DNA from: an uncultured Coriobacteriaceae bacterium
GTDB taxonomy: Bacteria; Actinomycetota; Coriobacteriia; Coriobacteriales; Atopobiaceae
Assembly (NCBI GenBank): GCA_900549525.1
Contig: UWSJ01000005.1
Coordinates: 1-37,472 of the forward strand
Length of the DNA: 37,472 nt
Direction of reading: 5' to 3'
Within the stretch, counting starts at the first letter, position 1. Each line of letters opens with the position of its first letter. The notes under the pieces are model-generated. The model ran no database searches and was not told the origin of the DNA. It saw only the letters and a program-made list of their open reading frames with translations. A program made the translations under genes and the position numbers. Of the stretch, positions 30,666 to 37,472 are shown one piece after another.

Positions 30666-30916
30666 TCATACGGCGGAGCGATCACGCTGCGAGCGGGACG
30701 AGAACCCGGCAGCGCCGCCCAGCTTGGCCCCGTAGTTCATGCAGAAGGCGCCCGGCGTCACCGGAGCCCCGCGGCTCGGGCAGACGTAGACCTGGGCGGC
30801 CGCGTTTGCCGCGGCGGCCTCCGTCTCGAACTGCGCGACCTGCGCCTCGCGCTGGGCGCGCTCGGCATCGCACGCCGCACGGTTAAACGAGCTCAGCACG
30901 CTATCCAAAAACCCAT
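30666..30916 (-). pseudogene. Decayed zinc-ribbon protein gene with frameshift
   Basis: ATG 30916 has an ideal GGGGAGGGG site 5 nt upstream and begins MGF, but a run of five T (plus-strand A at 30907-30911) makes the frame hit a stop after seven codons. With six T the frame would read MGFLDSVLSSFNRA and continue to 30666 as an 83-aa protein with a Gln/Ala-rich helix and a C-terminal zinc ribbon. That ribbon is also damaged: CPSRGAPVTPGAFCMNYGAKL has Arg (CGC) and Tyr (TAC) where Cys (TGC) is expected, each a single-base change. Three lesions suggest decay. No function is likely unless slippage restores the frame. It occupies most of the 30629-31076 gap. Confidence 0.6.
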
Positions 30917-31076
30917 GGCTGCCCCTCCCCCACGTGCGAGACCGCCCGGGCGCGCCAGCGCCCCGATTGCCTCGCGAGCACCCTGACGGCTCGATATTGC
31001 GCACCACCCGCGCGCGAAACGCAGCGGTCGCGCGCCCAGGCGCTACACTGCCCACAGCCAAACGAACGGGGGCATC

Positions 31077-31730
31077 ATGCAAACGCACACCACGGCTTCC
31101 GGAAACAACGGATCCGACCACGACCTCGAGGAGCTCGCCCGTCTCGAGCGCCGCCTCTTCGCACACCGCCATGCCGCCACGACCATCCAGTTCGCCGGCG
31201 AGACGAGCGACCCTCCCGAGGCCGCCGAGCCGCGCGGCGAGGCGCTCGCCACGCTCGAGGAGGAGGCCCACGAGTTGCTCTGCTCCGCTGAGACGGATGC
31301 GCTGCTTTGCCGCCTGCAGGCTCGCGCCCAGGCTGGAAGCCTCACCGAGTCGCAAACGGCGCAGGTGCGCGAGCTGTCCCGGAGGCGCTTCGAGGAACTC
31401 GACGTCCCGACAGACGTGCAGGCCTCCTTCACGCGGCACGTCAACGAGTCCCAGGAGGTCTGGGCACGTGCCAAGCGCACGGGCGACTGGGAGAGCTTCG
31501 AGCCCTACCTCGACCGGGTGGTGGTGCTGCGTCAGCGGCCGCTGCTGCGCAAACCACAGGCTGACCCCTACGAGACGCTGCTCGACGAGTATGAGCGAGG
31601 CACCTCCCGCGCCTTCTTCGACTCCTTCGATCCCATGCCGCTCATCGCCGACGCCTGCGGAGCGGCCTTTGACGTCGCGCCCTACACGCACTATCTCACC
31701 GAGAAGTTCTCGGCGATCTACGGGTTGTAG
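31077..31730 (+). CDS. M32 carboxypeptidase-like protein lacking the catalytic domain
   Basis: This 217-aa protein resembles the N-terminal helical half of M32 (Taq) metallocarboxypeptidases: GEALATLEEEAHELLCSAETDALLCRLQ, QVRELSRRRFEELDVPTDVQASF, EVWARAKRTGDWESFEPYLDRVV and DPYETLLDEYERGTS. The HEXXH zinc site and everything after it are absent. The protein ends cleanly with KFSAIYGL, and dtd starts 3 nt later. The family normally has about 500 aa. The sequence keeps good coding character, so it may be a maintained, non-catalytic domain rather than recent debris. The upstream AACGGGGGC could serve as a ribosome site. Assignment is from recalled family pattern. Confidence 0.65.
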   Translation: MQTHTTASGNNGSDHDLEELARLERRLFAHRHAATTIQFAGETSDPPEAAEPRGEALATLEEEAHELLCSAETDALLCRLQARAQAGSLTESQTAQVRELSRRRFEELDVPTDVQASFTRHVNESQEVWARAKRTGDWESFEPYLDRVVVLRQRPLLRKPQADPYETLLDEYERGTSRAFFDSFDPMPLIADACGAAFDVAPYTHYLTEKFSAIYGL

Positions 31731-31732
31731 CG

Positions 31733-32185
31733 ATGCGGGCGCTCATTCAGTGCGTGACGCACGCACGCGTCACGGTCGAGGGCAGGGCAACGGGGAGCTG
31801 CGGCCACGGGCTCGTCATCCTGCTTGGCGTGGGCCACGGAGACGACGAGGCAACGGCCAGGAAGCTGTGGAATAAGATCTGGGGCCTGCGCATCTTCTCG
31901 GACGAGGCGGGCAAGACCAACCTGTCGCTCGCCGACATCGACGGCGAGGCGCTCGTGGTGAGCCAGTTCACGCTCTACGCAAACTGCAGGCGCGGGCGAC
32001 GTCCCTCGTTCATCGAGGCGGCGCCGCCCGCGCTGGGCAGGGATCTCTACGAGCGGTTTTGCGAGCTGGCGGAGGATAGCCTCGGTGCCGAGCACGTGGG
32101 ACGCGGGGTCTTCGGGGCCGACATGCAGGTGGAACTCGTGAACGACGGCCCCTTCACCGTCTGGCTGGACACCGACGAGCTGTAG
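31733..32185 (+). CDS. dtd: D-aminoacyl-tRNA deacylase
   Basis: DTD hydrolyses D-amino acids mischarged on tRNA and recycles the tRNA. It has 150 aa, the normal length. It opens MRALIQCVTHARVTVEG and has the conserved SQFTLYANCRRGRRPSF and C-terminal NDGPFTVWLDTDEL; family consensus in the latter is NxGPVT, so Pro is kept and Val is replaced by Phe. The start is 3 nt behind the M32-like gene, so the two are probably co-transcribed. It converges with ricT. Confidence 0.94.
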   Translation: MRALIQCVTHARVTVEGRATGSCGHGLVILLGVGHGDDEATARKLWNKIWGLRIFSDEAGKTNLSLADIDGEALVVSQFTLYANCRRGRRPSFIEAAPPALGRDLYERFCELAEDSLGAEHVGRGVFGADMQVELVNDGPFTVWLDTDEL

Positions 32186-32260
32186 GGACGTGCGGGCAGC
32201 AGCACCGTGGGCGGCACGGCGGCCAGTCGTCAGCGCGGCCGCCCCACCAGGTGTCCCTAC
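32182..32260. terminator. Cruciform-like inverted repeat between convergent dtd and ricT
   Basis: GTAGGGAC (32182-32189) and GTCCCTAC (32253-32260) are exact inverse repeats, and each contains the stop codon of its gene. Inside are GTGGGCGGC (32207-32215) against GCCGCCCCAC (32239-32248) and GGCGGCC (32218-32224) against GGCCGCC (32237-32243). The layout suits a bidirectional terminator, although no T-tract is seen. Confidence 0.42.
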
Positions 32261-33975
32261 TCCCCCGCGGAGCCTCCGTTGCCGGGGGTGCCACCCTCAC
32301 CGGAGCCGCCGCGCCTGTGACGGCGGCGACGGCGCTTGGGAGCACCGTCGGCGGGCCGCTCCCCCTCCGCCTGACGCTGCTGGCCTGCGCGCTGGGAGCG
32401 CTCGGACTCACCGTGCTGTTCGCGACGCTCGCGCGGCTGTCGCTCGCCGTGGCCTCTCTGCTCGGCCCCGCGCTGCTCCGCCGCAGCACCGCCCTTGTCA
32501 CCGGGACGACGCCTCCGGCGCTTGGGCGCACCGCCGTCCGGGGCGCCCTCGCCACCGCGCTCGTCCCGCTGCGCTCCCGCGCCTCGCTGCTGGCGACCGT
32601 CCTGCTCGGTCGCCTCGCCCTCCACATGGTGACGGCGGCGACGCGACCTTCTGCCCTCGCCCGGCGCGCTTTGCTTTGCCTTGGCCATGTCGCCCTGGCC
32701 CGGGAGCCTCTCGGCGACCTCCTCGGTCACCTCGACCGTCTTGCGGTGGCGACGGCGCACGCCCGTGAGCGGCTCCGCCTCGAGAGCCTCCATCGCCGCC
32801 GCGCCAGGACGGCGTCCCTCGCCGCGCTGCGGGTAGAAGCCGCGCTTACCGTCCTGTCGTCCTTCGCGGGCGTCACCGGCGGCGCGGCCCCGGCCCTGCC
32901 CGGCGTCGGAGCGTGACACGCCCACGGCGCCACCGGCGGCAGCGCCGCCCTTGTTGCCGCCCTTGTTACGACGCTTACGCCCGCGCTCCTCGACGAAGAT
33001 GTCGCCCGCGTCGTAGCCCTCCTCCGGAATCAGGCCGTTCTTTCGGTCGATCTCCTCGAGCGCCGCGCGAATCTCGGGGCTGTTAAGCTTCTCGAGCGTG
33101 GAGCGCGTCACGGTGTCCGGACGACACTTGCAGCCCAGCTCCTCGCTCTTCTTGCACGCGGCAGGGGACGCCTCCATCTCGGCAAGAGGCACGCGCACCT
33201 GCTTGCCGTTCTCGAGGCGCAGACAGATCTGCTCCTTGGGCGTGTCGTACTCGATGATCTTTGCCGTGCCAAGCGGCGTCTGGATCACGGCGTTCTTCTT
33301 GGGGGCGCGCTGCTTGAAGTCGCGGTAGGCCTCGAACTCATAGCGCAGGCAGCACATGAGTCGGCCGCACGCGCCGCTGATCTTGTTGGAGTTGAGCGGC
33401 AGGTCCTGCTCCTTGGCCATGCGGATGGATACGGGCTCGAACCCGCTGCCAAAGCGCGTGCAGCACAGCTCCTGTCCGCAGTGCGCAAAACCGCCCATCA
33501 GCGCAGCTTCCTCGCGCACGCCAATCTGGCGCATGTCCACGCGCTCGTGCAGCTCACGGGCGAGGTCGCGCACGAGCTGGCGGAAGTCGACGCGTTCCTC
33601 GGCCGAGAAGTAGCAGACGACCTTCTCGCCGCCAAAGAGGTACTCCACGCCCACCGGCTTCATGTCGAGCCCCGCCCGTGAGACGAGACGACGAAACGTG
33701 GGGAACGCCCGGTCACCGCGGTCGACGAGCTCGGAGGCACGGTCGAGGTCGGACTCGGTGGCGATGCGCAGAACGCGCTTGAGCGCGGCGTCGCCGGTCC
33801 TGCGGGAGACCTCGGCCTTCTCGACCTCGCAGGGGTCGGCCGTGGCAAGGCCGATCTCGGTGCCGCGGTCGGTGGCGCAGATGACGTGATCGCCCTCGAC
33901 CGCGCCCGTCTCACCCGGGTCAAACCACAGGTCACGCGTGGCGTATGCGAACTTCACCGGTATGACGGTGGGCAT
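32257..33975 (-). CDS. ricT: PSP1-domain protein RicT (YaaT) with long basic tail
   Basis: RicT/YaaT is a cytoplasmic component of the Fe-S-containing Ric complex that supports RNase Y-dependent mRNA processing in Firmicutes; its actinobacterial role is less clear. The 572-aa protein has a PSP1 core (about residues 1-270): DPGETGAVEGDHVI, GFAHCGQELCCTRFGSGFEPVSIRMAKEQ, ISGACGRLMCCLRYE. The Cys residues HCGQELCC and CGRLMCC are the cluster ligands. About 250 residues of a Gly/Arg/Glu-rich disordered tail follow, with two copies of a GAPKRRRRR box, suggesting RNA binding. ATG 33975 has AAGGAGG upstream and overlaps holB by 22 bp. Confidence 0.92.
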   Translation of the reverse strand: MPTVIPVKFAYATRDLWFDPGETGAVEGDHVICATDRGTEIGLATADPCEVEKAEVSRRTGDAALKRVLRIATESDLDRASELVDRGDRAFPTFRRLVSRAGLDMKPVGVEYLFGGEKVVCYFSAEERVDFRQLVRDLARELHERVDMRQIGVREEAALMGGFAHCGQELCCTRFGSGFEPVSIRMAKEQDLPLNSNKISGACGRLMCCLRYEFEAYRDFKQRAPKKNAVIQTPLGTAKIIEYDTPKEQICLRLENGKQVRVPLAEMEASPAACKKSEELGCKCRPDTVTRSTLEKLNSPEIRAALEEIDRKNGLIPEEGYDAGDIFVEERGRKRRNKGGNKGGAAAGGAVGVSRSDAGQGRGRAAGDAREGRQDGKRGFYPQRGEGRRPGAAAMEALEAEPLTGVRRRHRKTVEVTEEVAERLPGQGDMAKAKQSAPGEGRRSRRRRHHVEGEATEQDGRQQRGAGAQRDERGGEGAPDGGAPKRRRRRPGDKGGAAAEQRGAEQRGHGERQPRERREQHGESERSQRAGQQRQAEGERPADGAPKRRRRRHRRGGSGEGGTPGNGGSAGE

Positions 33976-35180
33976 AGAGCCTCCTTGCAAGAGCACAGCA
34001 TGACCTCGAGGGCCAGCTGGGGGGATACGTTGTGGGCAACGTCGTCTTCGGCACGCGACACCGCCTCGAGAGCGCGGAGCGAGCCGGCCTCGTCCGCGGA
34101 GGAGGCAAGTCGGCAAACCACGTCCTCGACATCGACGTTCACCATGGGGGCGTCCACGTGCTCCTGCTGGGACAGCACGTCGCGAAGCAGGGACTTGGCA
34201 GCCGCCAAAACCTCAATGATACCCGAACGCTCACGGGCCGTTAGCTCGCGCTTGTTACGCTGCTCCACAAGCTTGGCCGCCTTCGCGGAGAGAAAGTCGC
34301 CGGCCTGCCCCGCGTCCTCCTCCTGTTGCCTGCGAACCGCGTCAAGCGGGGCCTTGGCGGCAAGCGTCACGGCCTTGGCGGCCTGCAGCACGTCCCACCC
34401 GTCGTCGCCTGCCAGCTCCCCCAGGGCACGCACCATGGCCATACGGGCCTGGCGGCGCTCGGGAGCGCGAAGGAAGTCGGCGGCGGCCTCGGGCGTAAGC
34501 GCCACGGAGAGGGCGACGGCTACGTTGGGGTCGTCCGGCGAGAGTCCGCATGCCTTTGCCACCTCACGCGCCGCCTCCGCGCGGGCCGGCGTGCGAAACG
34601 GCACGCACTGACAGCGGGACACGATGGTGGGCAGCACCGCGTCCGGCGAGCGCGCCATGAGAACAAAGGTGACGTTAGCGGGCGGCTCCTCGATGGTCTT
34701 GAGCAGGGCGTTCGCCGAAGCGTCACGCAGGGTATCGGCCTGCTCGAGGACGTAGACCTTGGAGCGGGCGCGAACCGGCGCGAGCGACACGTCCGCGATC
34801 AGGGAGCGAACCTGGTCAATCACATACCCGAAGGCACCTTCGGGGGCAAGCCAGTGGACGTCGGGGTGCGTGCGATGCGCCACGCGGATGCACTCGTCGC
34901 AGCGGCCGCAGCCGCCGTCGGGGCACACGATGCACTCCGCGAGAGCGAGCGCCGCCTGCGTCTGGCCGGAGCCGGGAGTGCCAAGGAACAGGTAGGCGTG
35001 CGAAAGCCGCCCCTCGGCGACCGCTCGCGCAAAGTAGTCGCGCACGCGCGGCTGACCGGGGATGCGTGTGAGGGCGGCCGCAGCGCGTCGCTCGCTGGCG
35101 GGGGCAGCGGGCACGGCCGCAGCACGGCGCTCGATGGCGGGCCGCACGGCACCCGGCTCGACGCCGCCCGTGCTAGCCAT
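33954..35180 (-). CDS. holB: DNA polymerase III delta-prime subunit
   Basis: This 408-aa clamp-loader subunit assembles the sliding clamp loader. The AAA+ core begins RIPGQPRVRDYFARAVAEGRLSHAYLFLG. The P-loop reads GTPGSGQT (about residues 67-74) with Gln in place of Lys, so nucleotide hydrolysis is doubtful, as in other delta-prime proteins. A zinc-binding Cys cluster follows: CIVCPDGGCGRCDEC. LLKTIEEPPANVTFVL is the conserved sensor region. The chosen ATG at 35180 overlaps tmk by 8 bp; the true start may be further in. tmk-holB-ricT is a conserved order in many bacteria. Confidence 0.9.
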   Translation of the reverse strand: MASTGGVEPGAVRPAIERRAAAVPAAPASERRAAAALTRIPGQPRVRDYFARAVAEGRLSHAYLFLGTPGSGQTQAALALAECIVCPDGGCGRCDECIRVAHRTHPDVHWLAPEGAFGYVIDQVRSLIADVSLAPVRARSKVYVLEQADTLRDASANALLKTIEEPPANVTFVLMARSPDAVLPTIVSRCQCVPFRTPARAEAAREVAKACGLSPDDPNVAVALSVALTPEAAADFLRAPERRQARMAMVRALGELAGDDGWDVLQAAKAVTLAAKAPLDAVRRQQEEDAGQAGDFLSAKAAKLVEQRNKRELTARERSGIIEVLAAAKSLLRDVLSQQEHVDAPMVNVDVEDVVCRLASSADEAGSLRALEAVSRAEDDVAHNVSPQLALEVMLCSCKEALCPPSYR

Positions 35181-35856
35181 CGAGACCCGCCCGGGGGCAC
35201 GCCGCCGCGATCGCGGCGCGAACGCGAGCCGCCACCTCGTCGGCCGCCCCCGCCGCGTCCACCACGTGCACGCGCCCGGGCTCGTCGGACGCAAGCGCAA
35301 GGTAGTCGGCTCGCACGCGCCGCTGGAAGGACAGCCCCTCGGACTCCAGGCGGTCGAGCCCGCCCCTTCCCGCCCGCGCGAACGCCTCGGCAGGATCCAT
35401 GTCGAGCACGATGGTTACGTCGGGCACCACACCGCAGCAGCCAAGGGAGTTGGCCGTATGCACGAGAGCAGAGCCAAGCCCGCGAGCCGCCGCCTGATAG
35501 GCATGCGTGGAGTCAAAGAAGCGGTCGCACACGACCACGGCCCCGCGCATGAGGGCCGGCTCGATGACCTGGCGCACGAGCTGTGCGCGAGACGCCTCGT
35601 AGAGGAGCAGCTCGCACTCATCAGCCATCTCGGAATTGGCGGGGTCGAGCAGGATGGCCCTGATCTTCTCGGAGATGGCCGTGCCGCCCGGCTCGCGCAG
35701 CGACACCACCTCGCGCCCCGTGGCCTCGAGGGCGGCAACGAGCGCCGTCACCTGCGTCGACTTACCGGCACCGTCCACACCCTCAAGCGTGATGAAGCAG
35801 CCGCGGCTGACACCCAGCCCCGTGTCGGCCGCGCCTGCACGCGTCACTCTCGCCAT
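35173..35856 (-). CDS. tmk: Thymidylate kinase
   Basis: Tmk phosphorylates dTMP to dTDP for DNA synthesis. It has 227 aa (family 205-225). The P-loop is LEGVDGAGKST (about residues 24-34). The substrate motif is LREPGGTAISEKIR, then VVVCDRFFDSTHAYQ, and the LID-like region RAGRGGLDRLE. ATG 35856 is preferred because GGGGGACGG stands upstream; ATG 35889 lacks a ribosome site. The open frame continues upstream through the repeat region, which is a coding illusion. It overlaps holB by 8 bp, forming an operon with ricT. Confidence 0.94.
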   Translation of the reverse strand: MARVTRAGAADTGLGVSRGCFITLEGVDGAGKSTQVTALVAALEATGREVVSLREPGGTAISEKIRAILLDPANSEMADECELLLYEASRAQLVRQVIEPALMRGAVVVCDRFFDSTHAYQAAARGLGSALVHTANSLGCCGVVPDVTIVLDMDPAEAFARAGRGGLDRLESEGLSFQRRVRADYLALASDEPGRVHVVDAAGAADEVAARVRAAIAAACPRAGLDG

Positions 35857-35980
35857 CCGTCCCCCGTCCTCATCTGCATACTCTGACATGCCGGAAATTA
35901 TGTCACAGGCGTATGGGGGTGCCGAGACGAGCAGTGGGCCTTGCTCGTGGCTGCGCAAAGTACGGAGGACGTTCCACCGT

Positions 35981-36218
35981 GACATATTCCGGGTTCGTGC
36001 AGAGCTCGAGCGCCCGGCGTGACAAATCTCGGGTTCGTGCAGAGCTCGTTTTGCTCCCGCGGATGCCCCCGATGTGCTACGAGTCGTATACCTGCGGGTT
36101 TGCAAAGCCCGAACCGGCACCAGACCGCGGCGCTGACAAAACTGCCATCCGTGCTCAGCAAGAACCGCCGTTTTGTCACCCCACAACAAAGGAGCTCCGC
36201 ACGAATCCAGCTTTTGTC
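35981..36218. repeat. Composite intergenic repeat, element B (mirror image of element A)
   Basis: The gap 35857-36418 contains five 25-nt units of the same family as element A. Forward units are 35981-36005, 36021-36045 and 36135-36159; reverse units are 36153-36177 and 36194-36218. Tandem spacing is 40-41 nt. Units 3 and 4 overlap by 7 nt (GCTCAGC), as in element A. Reading the reverse complement gives the same order and spacing as element A (single, palindromic pair, gap about 115 nt, then two singles). The gap keeps ACCCGCAGG at the same distance from the palindrome. The outer units are extended GTGACA/TGTCAC inverted ends. No gene is seen within it. Confidence 0.85.
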
Positions 36219-36310
36219 ACCCGCGGCATCGCCCAACAACTCCGCACCCCGCACAAGAGACATCAGCCCCACCCACACAGCAGGCCGACGCCCTCCGCAC
36301 GATAAACGGC

Positions 36311-36392
36311 GGGAGCCCGGCCCATACCGGAGCGGAGGGCTGGGGACTTGCGAAGCAAGTGACCCTCCGCGGAGGTATGGAGTCGGGCTCCC
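36311..36392. repeat. 82-nt structured hairpin repeat, copy 2
   Basis: GGGAGCCCG (36311-36319) pairs with CGGGCTCCC (36384-36392), CCATACC pairs with GGTATGG, and GCGGAGGG pairs with CCCTCCGC. Then comes the same asymmetric bulge (CTGGGG against GA) and an apical ACTTGC-GAA-GCAAGT hairpin. It has the same length and plan as copy 1 (25696-25777) although most stem bases differ, so the structure itself is conserved. It lies about 27 nt behind the PTS IIB stop codon on the minus strand. Confidence 0.8.
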
Positions 36393-36418
36393 CGGGACGG
36401 CTAGGCGTCAGGCGCTTC

Positions 36419-36688
36419 CTACTTGACGTACTTCAGCAGCTCCTCGCGAATCGAGTCAAGCGAGATGAAATCCGAAAGCACGATGGTCTTGTCCTTCGTC
36501 TCGGGAGGCATGTTATCCACCAACTCGCGAGTGGTTACGAACCAGTCGGCACCATGGGGGTCAACGGAACCAACGTCGGTGTTGTTCACCTCGGCCTCGA
36601 TGCCCTCCTTATCCAGGATGCTCTGGATGTTCATCATCGCAATGAGCGAGCTGCCCATGCCCATGCCGCACACGCACGTGATTTTCAT
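36419..36688 (-). CDS. PTS EIIB, SgaB/UlaB (lactose/ascorbate-like) type
   Basis: This 89-aa EIIB phosphocarrier has the typical start KITCVCGMGMGSSLIAMMN, where the Cys (Cys7) in CGMGMGSS accepts phosphate from EIIA. The middle VNNTDVGSVDPHGADWFVTTREL and the C-terminal IVLSDFISLDSIREELL match the small EIIB family of ascorbate/galactitol-type PTS. The ATG overlaps the stop codon of the upstream regulator by 4 bp (ATGA), and GAGGGG lies upstream. No EIIC follows; the 82-nt hairpin and element B do. The EIIC may be upstream of the regulator, outside the window. Confidence 0.9.
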   Translation of the reverse strand: MKITCVCGMGMGSSLIAMMNIQSILDKEGIEAEVNNTDVGSVDPHGADWFVTTRELVDNMPPETKDKTIVLSDFISLDSIREELLKYVK

Positions 36689-37472
36689 GACTGACGGCCC
36701 CTCTCTGCCTCTCCTTTGAGGCATTCGCTTACAAGATTCGAAAGCTGCGCGAACGTATTCACGCGCACAACCTCGCGAATGAATCGCTCTCCGCGCAGCA
36801 GAATGCCAAGCTGTTGTATGGCACGCTGGTTGATGCGCTTGTCTCGCGTGCAAAGCGAGATGGCGCACCTCACTTGCTTGCCGTTGACCTCGACCGGCTC
36901 CGCAAGCCGAACGAAGCTAAACCCCGTCTTGTACACATGGTCGCTGATGCCGGCGTGGGGCATGATGATTCCGGGCGCTATGAGGATGGTGGTAAGAGGT
37001 CCGAAACTATGGGCCATCCGAACCATCTCGCGGGGGTATTCCTCGTCGCACAGGCCATCTTCGGCAAGCAGTCCACCCCCCAGCCTGATGAGCTCGTCCA
37101 TGTCCGCAACCCGTTCGCGAATGCAGAAGCGCTTCGGCGCGAGAAGCTCAAGCAAAGACAGTCCCTCATCGCTCCCGAGAACTGCCGTACCCTGCTTGTG
37201 TGCCAGACGCCGCCCCAGCAGCTCGTAGTCCTCATCGCTAAGAAACGGCGATACCTTCAATACCGGAACTCCGGCGCAACGGCGCTCGTCGACGTCAATG
37301 ATGCTGACGATAAGGTCGACGGACGGAGTGGCACCTACGACGCCACCCGCCAACCGTACGTCTCCGCCTTCGCCGGATGGCTGACGCGGTGAGCCAAAGA
37401 GCTCATACAGCCCCTGCTCGGAAACGGCCGAAATTACATCAACATTGAACGCATTGGCAAGGCGATACTGCA
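36685..37472 (-). CDS. BglG/MtlR-type PTS-regulated antiterminator or activator, partial (5' end outside window)
   Basis: The open frame continues without stop to the window edge; 262 residues are visible. The first part (VDVISAVSEQGLYELFG, DLIVSIIDVDERRCAGVPVLKVSPFLSDEDYELL) resembles the EIIB-like domain of BglG/MtlR-type regulators. The last part is an EIIA of the fructose/mannitol type with the phospho-His in IIMPHAGISDH and HVYKTGFSFVRLAEPVEVNGKQV. The N-terminal HTH and PRD domains would lie outside. It is translationally coupled to the EIIB gene and could supply its EIIA function as well as control the operon. Confidence 0.85.
   Translation of the reverse strand, partial: QYRLANAFNVDVISAVSEQGLYELFGSPRQPSGEGGDVRLAGGVVGATPSVDLIVSIIDVDERRCAGVPVLKVSPFLSDEDYELLGRRLAHKQGTAVLGSDEGLSLLELLAPKRFCIRERVADMDELIRLGGGLLAEDGLCDEEYPREMVRMAHSFGPLTTILIAPGIIMPHAGISDHVYKTGFSFVRLAEPVEVNGKQVRCAISLCTRDKRINQRAIQQLGILLRGERFIREVVRVNTFAQLSNLVSECLKGEAERGRQS

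Noticed and set aside
30666..31691. Minus-strand open frame of 341 codons over the M32-like gene
   Set aside because: Most of it is antisense to the M32-like coding region. Only the last 80 codons are real sequence, and they belong to the decayed zinc-ribbon gene.
32251..32916. Hydrophobic-looking plus-strand open frame of 221 codons
   Set aside because: It is the reverse complement of the Arg/Gly/Glu-rich RicT tail. Such codons read as Ala/Leu/Pro on the other strand, and dtd ends just before it.
35981..36045. tRNA-like GGTTCG signal
   Set aside because: The GGTTCGTGC is part of the 25-nt repeat unit. No acceptor stem, anticodon arm or cloverleaf can be drawn around it.
35889..36189. N-terminal extension of tmk through element B
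   Set aside because: The frame is open only because the repeat lacks stops. The Shine-Dalgarno at 35856 and the family length support the shorter protein.

Overview
The window is GC-rich, densely packed, single-chromosome-type bacterial DNA. Protein families, the many mannose-family PTS operons, Tat-lipoprotein peptide-binding proteins and the fermentative gene content point to a Coriobacteriia actinobacterium (Olsenella/Atopobiaceae-like). The taxon is an inference from family content; there is no rRNA or tRNA in the window. Most genes lie on the minus strand.

Region 1 (1-6332) is a peptide-handling block: two tandem oligopeptide-binding lipoproteins that share an identical 837-bp segment, a C1B aminopeptidase (PepC), and divergently a DUF1177 protein plus an AroM-family protein. 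Region 2 (6333-9188) starts with a composite intergenic repeat (element A), followed by a mannose-type EIIA, a trigger-factor-like protein and a SIS (UPF0309-like) protein. Region 3 (9298-15978) is a PTS IIC-IID-IIB operon with a strong terminator, NagA, a divergent GntR/UTRA regulator and an intracellular GH35 beta-galactosidase. Three copies of one AT-rich palindrome in front of the PTS operon, nagA/gntR and the GH35 gene tie them into one probable GntR regulon.

Region 4 (16076-24718) looks like a sulfated-sugar utilisation locus: RpiR regulator, cytoplasmic Cys-type sulfatase, PTS IIAB-IIC-IID, a DUF3604-like metal-dependent hydrolase, then a RelB/DinJ-PemK toxin-antitoxin pair that is translationally coupled to the anaerobic sulfatase-maturating radical SAM enzyme needed to activate the sulfatase. 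The inferred flow is PTS import with phosphorylation, desulfation, and further hydrolysis inside the cell. NagA (deacetylation) and GH35 from region 3 could join the same flow.

Region 5 (24796-35856) is more housekeeping: HAD phosphatase, GlmM, a possible small membrane protein, an MFS sugar-type transporter, an M20 peptidase, a decayed zinc-ribbon gene, a catalytic-domain-less M32-like protein, D-aminoacyl-tRNA deacylase, and the conserved tmk-holB-ricT cluster. Region 6 (35857-37472) holds a second copy of the composite repeat (element B), a second copy of an 82-nt hairpin repeat (first copy behind glmM), a PTS IIB of the SgaB/UlaB type and the 3' part of a BglG/MtlR-type PTS regulator that runs off the window.

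The least explained signals are two families of structured intergenic repeats. Elements A and B are about 240 nt each, have five 25-nt units in mirrored arrangement, and have inverted ends. The 82-nt hairpins are paired by compensatory changes and share a conserved bulge and apical stem.
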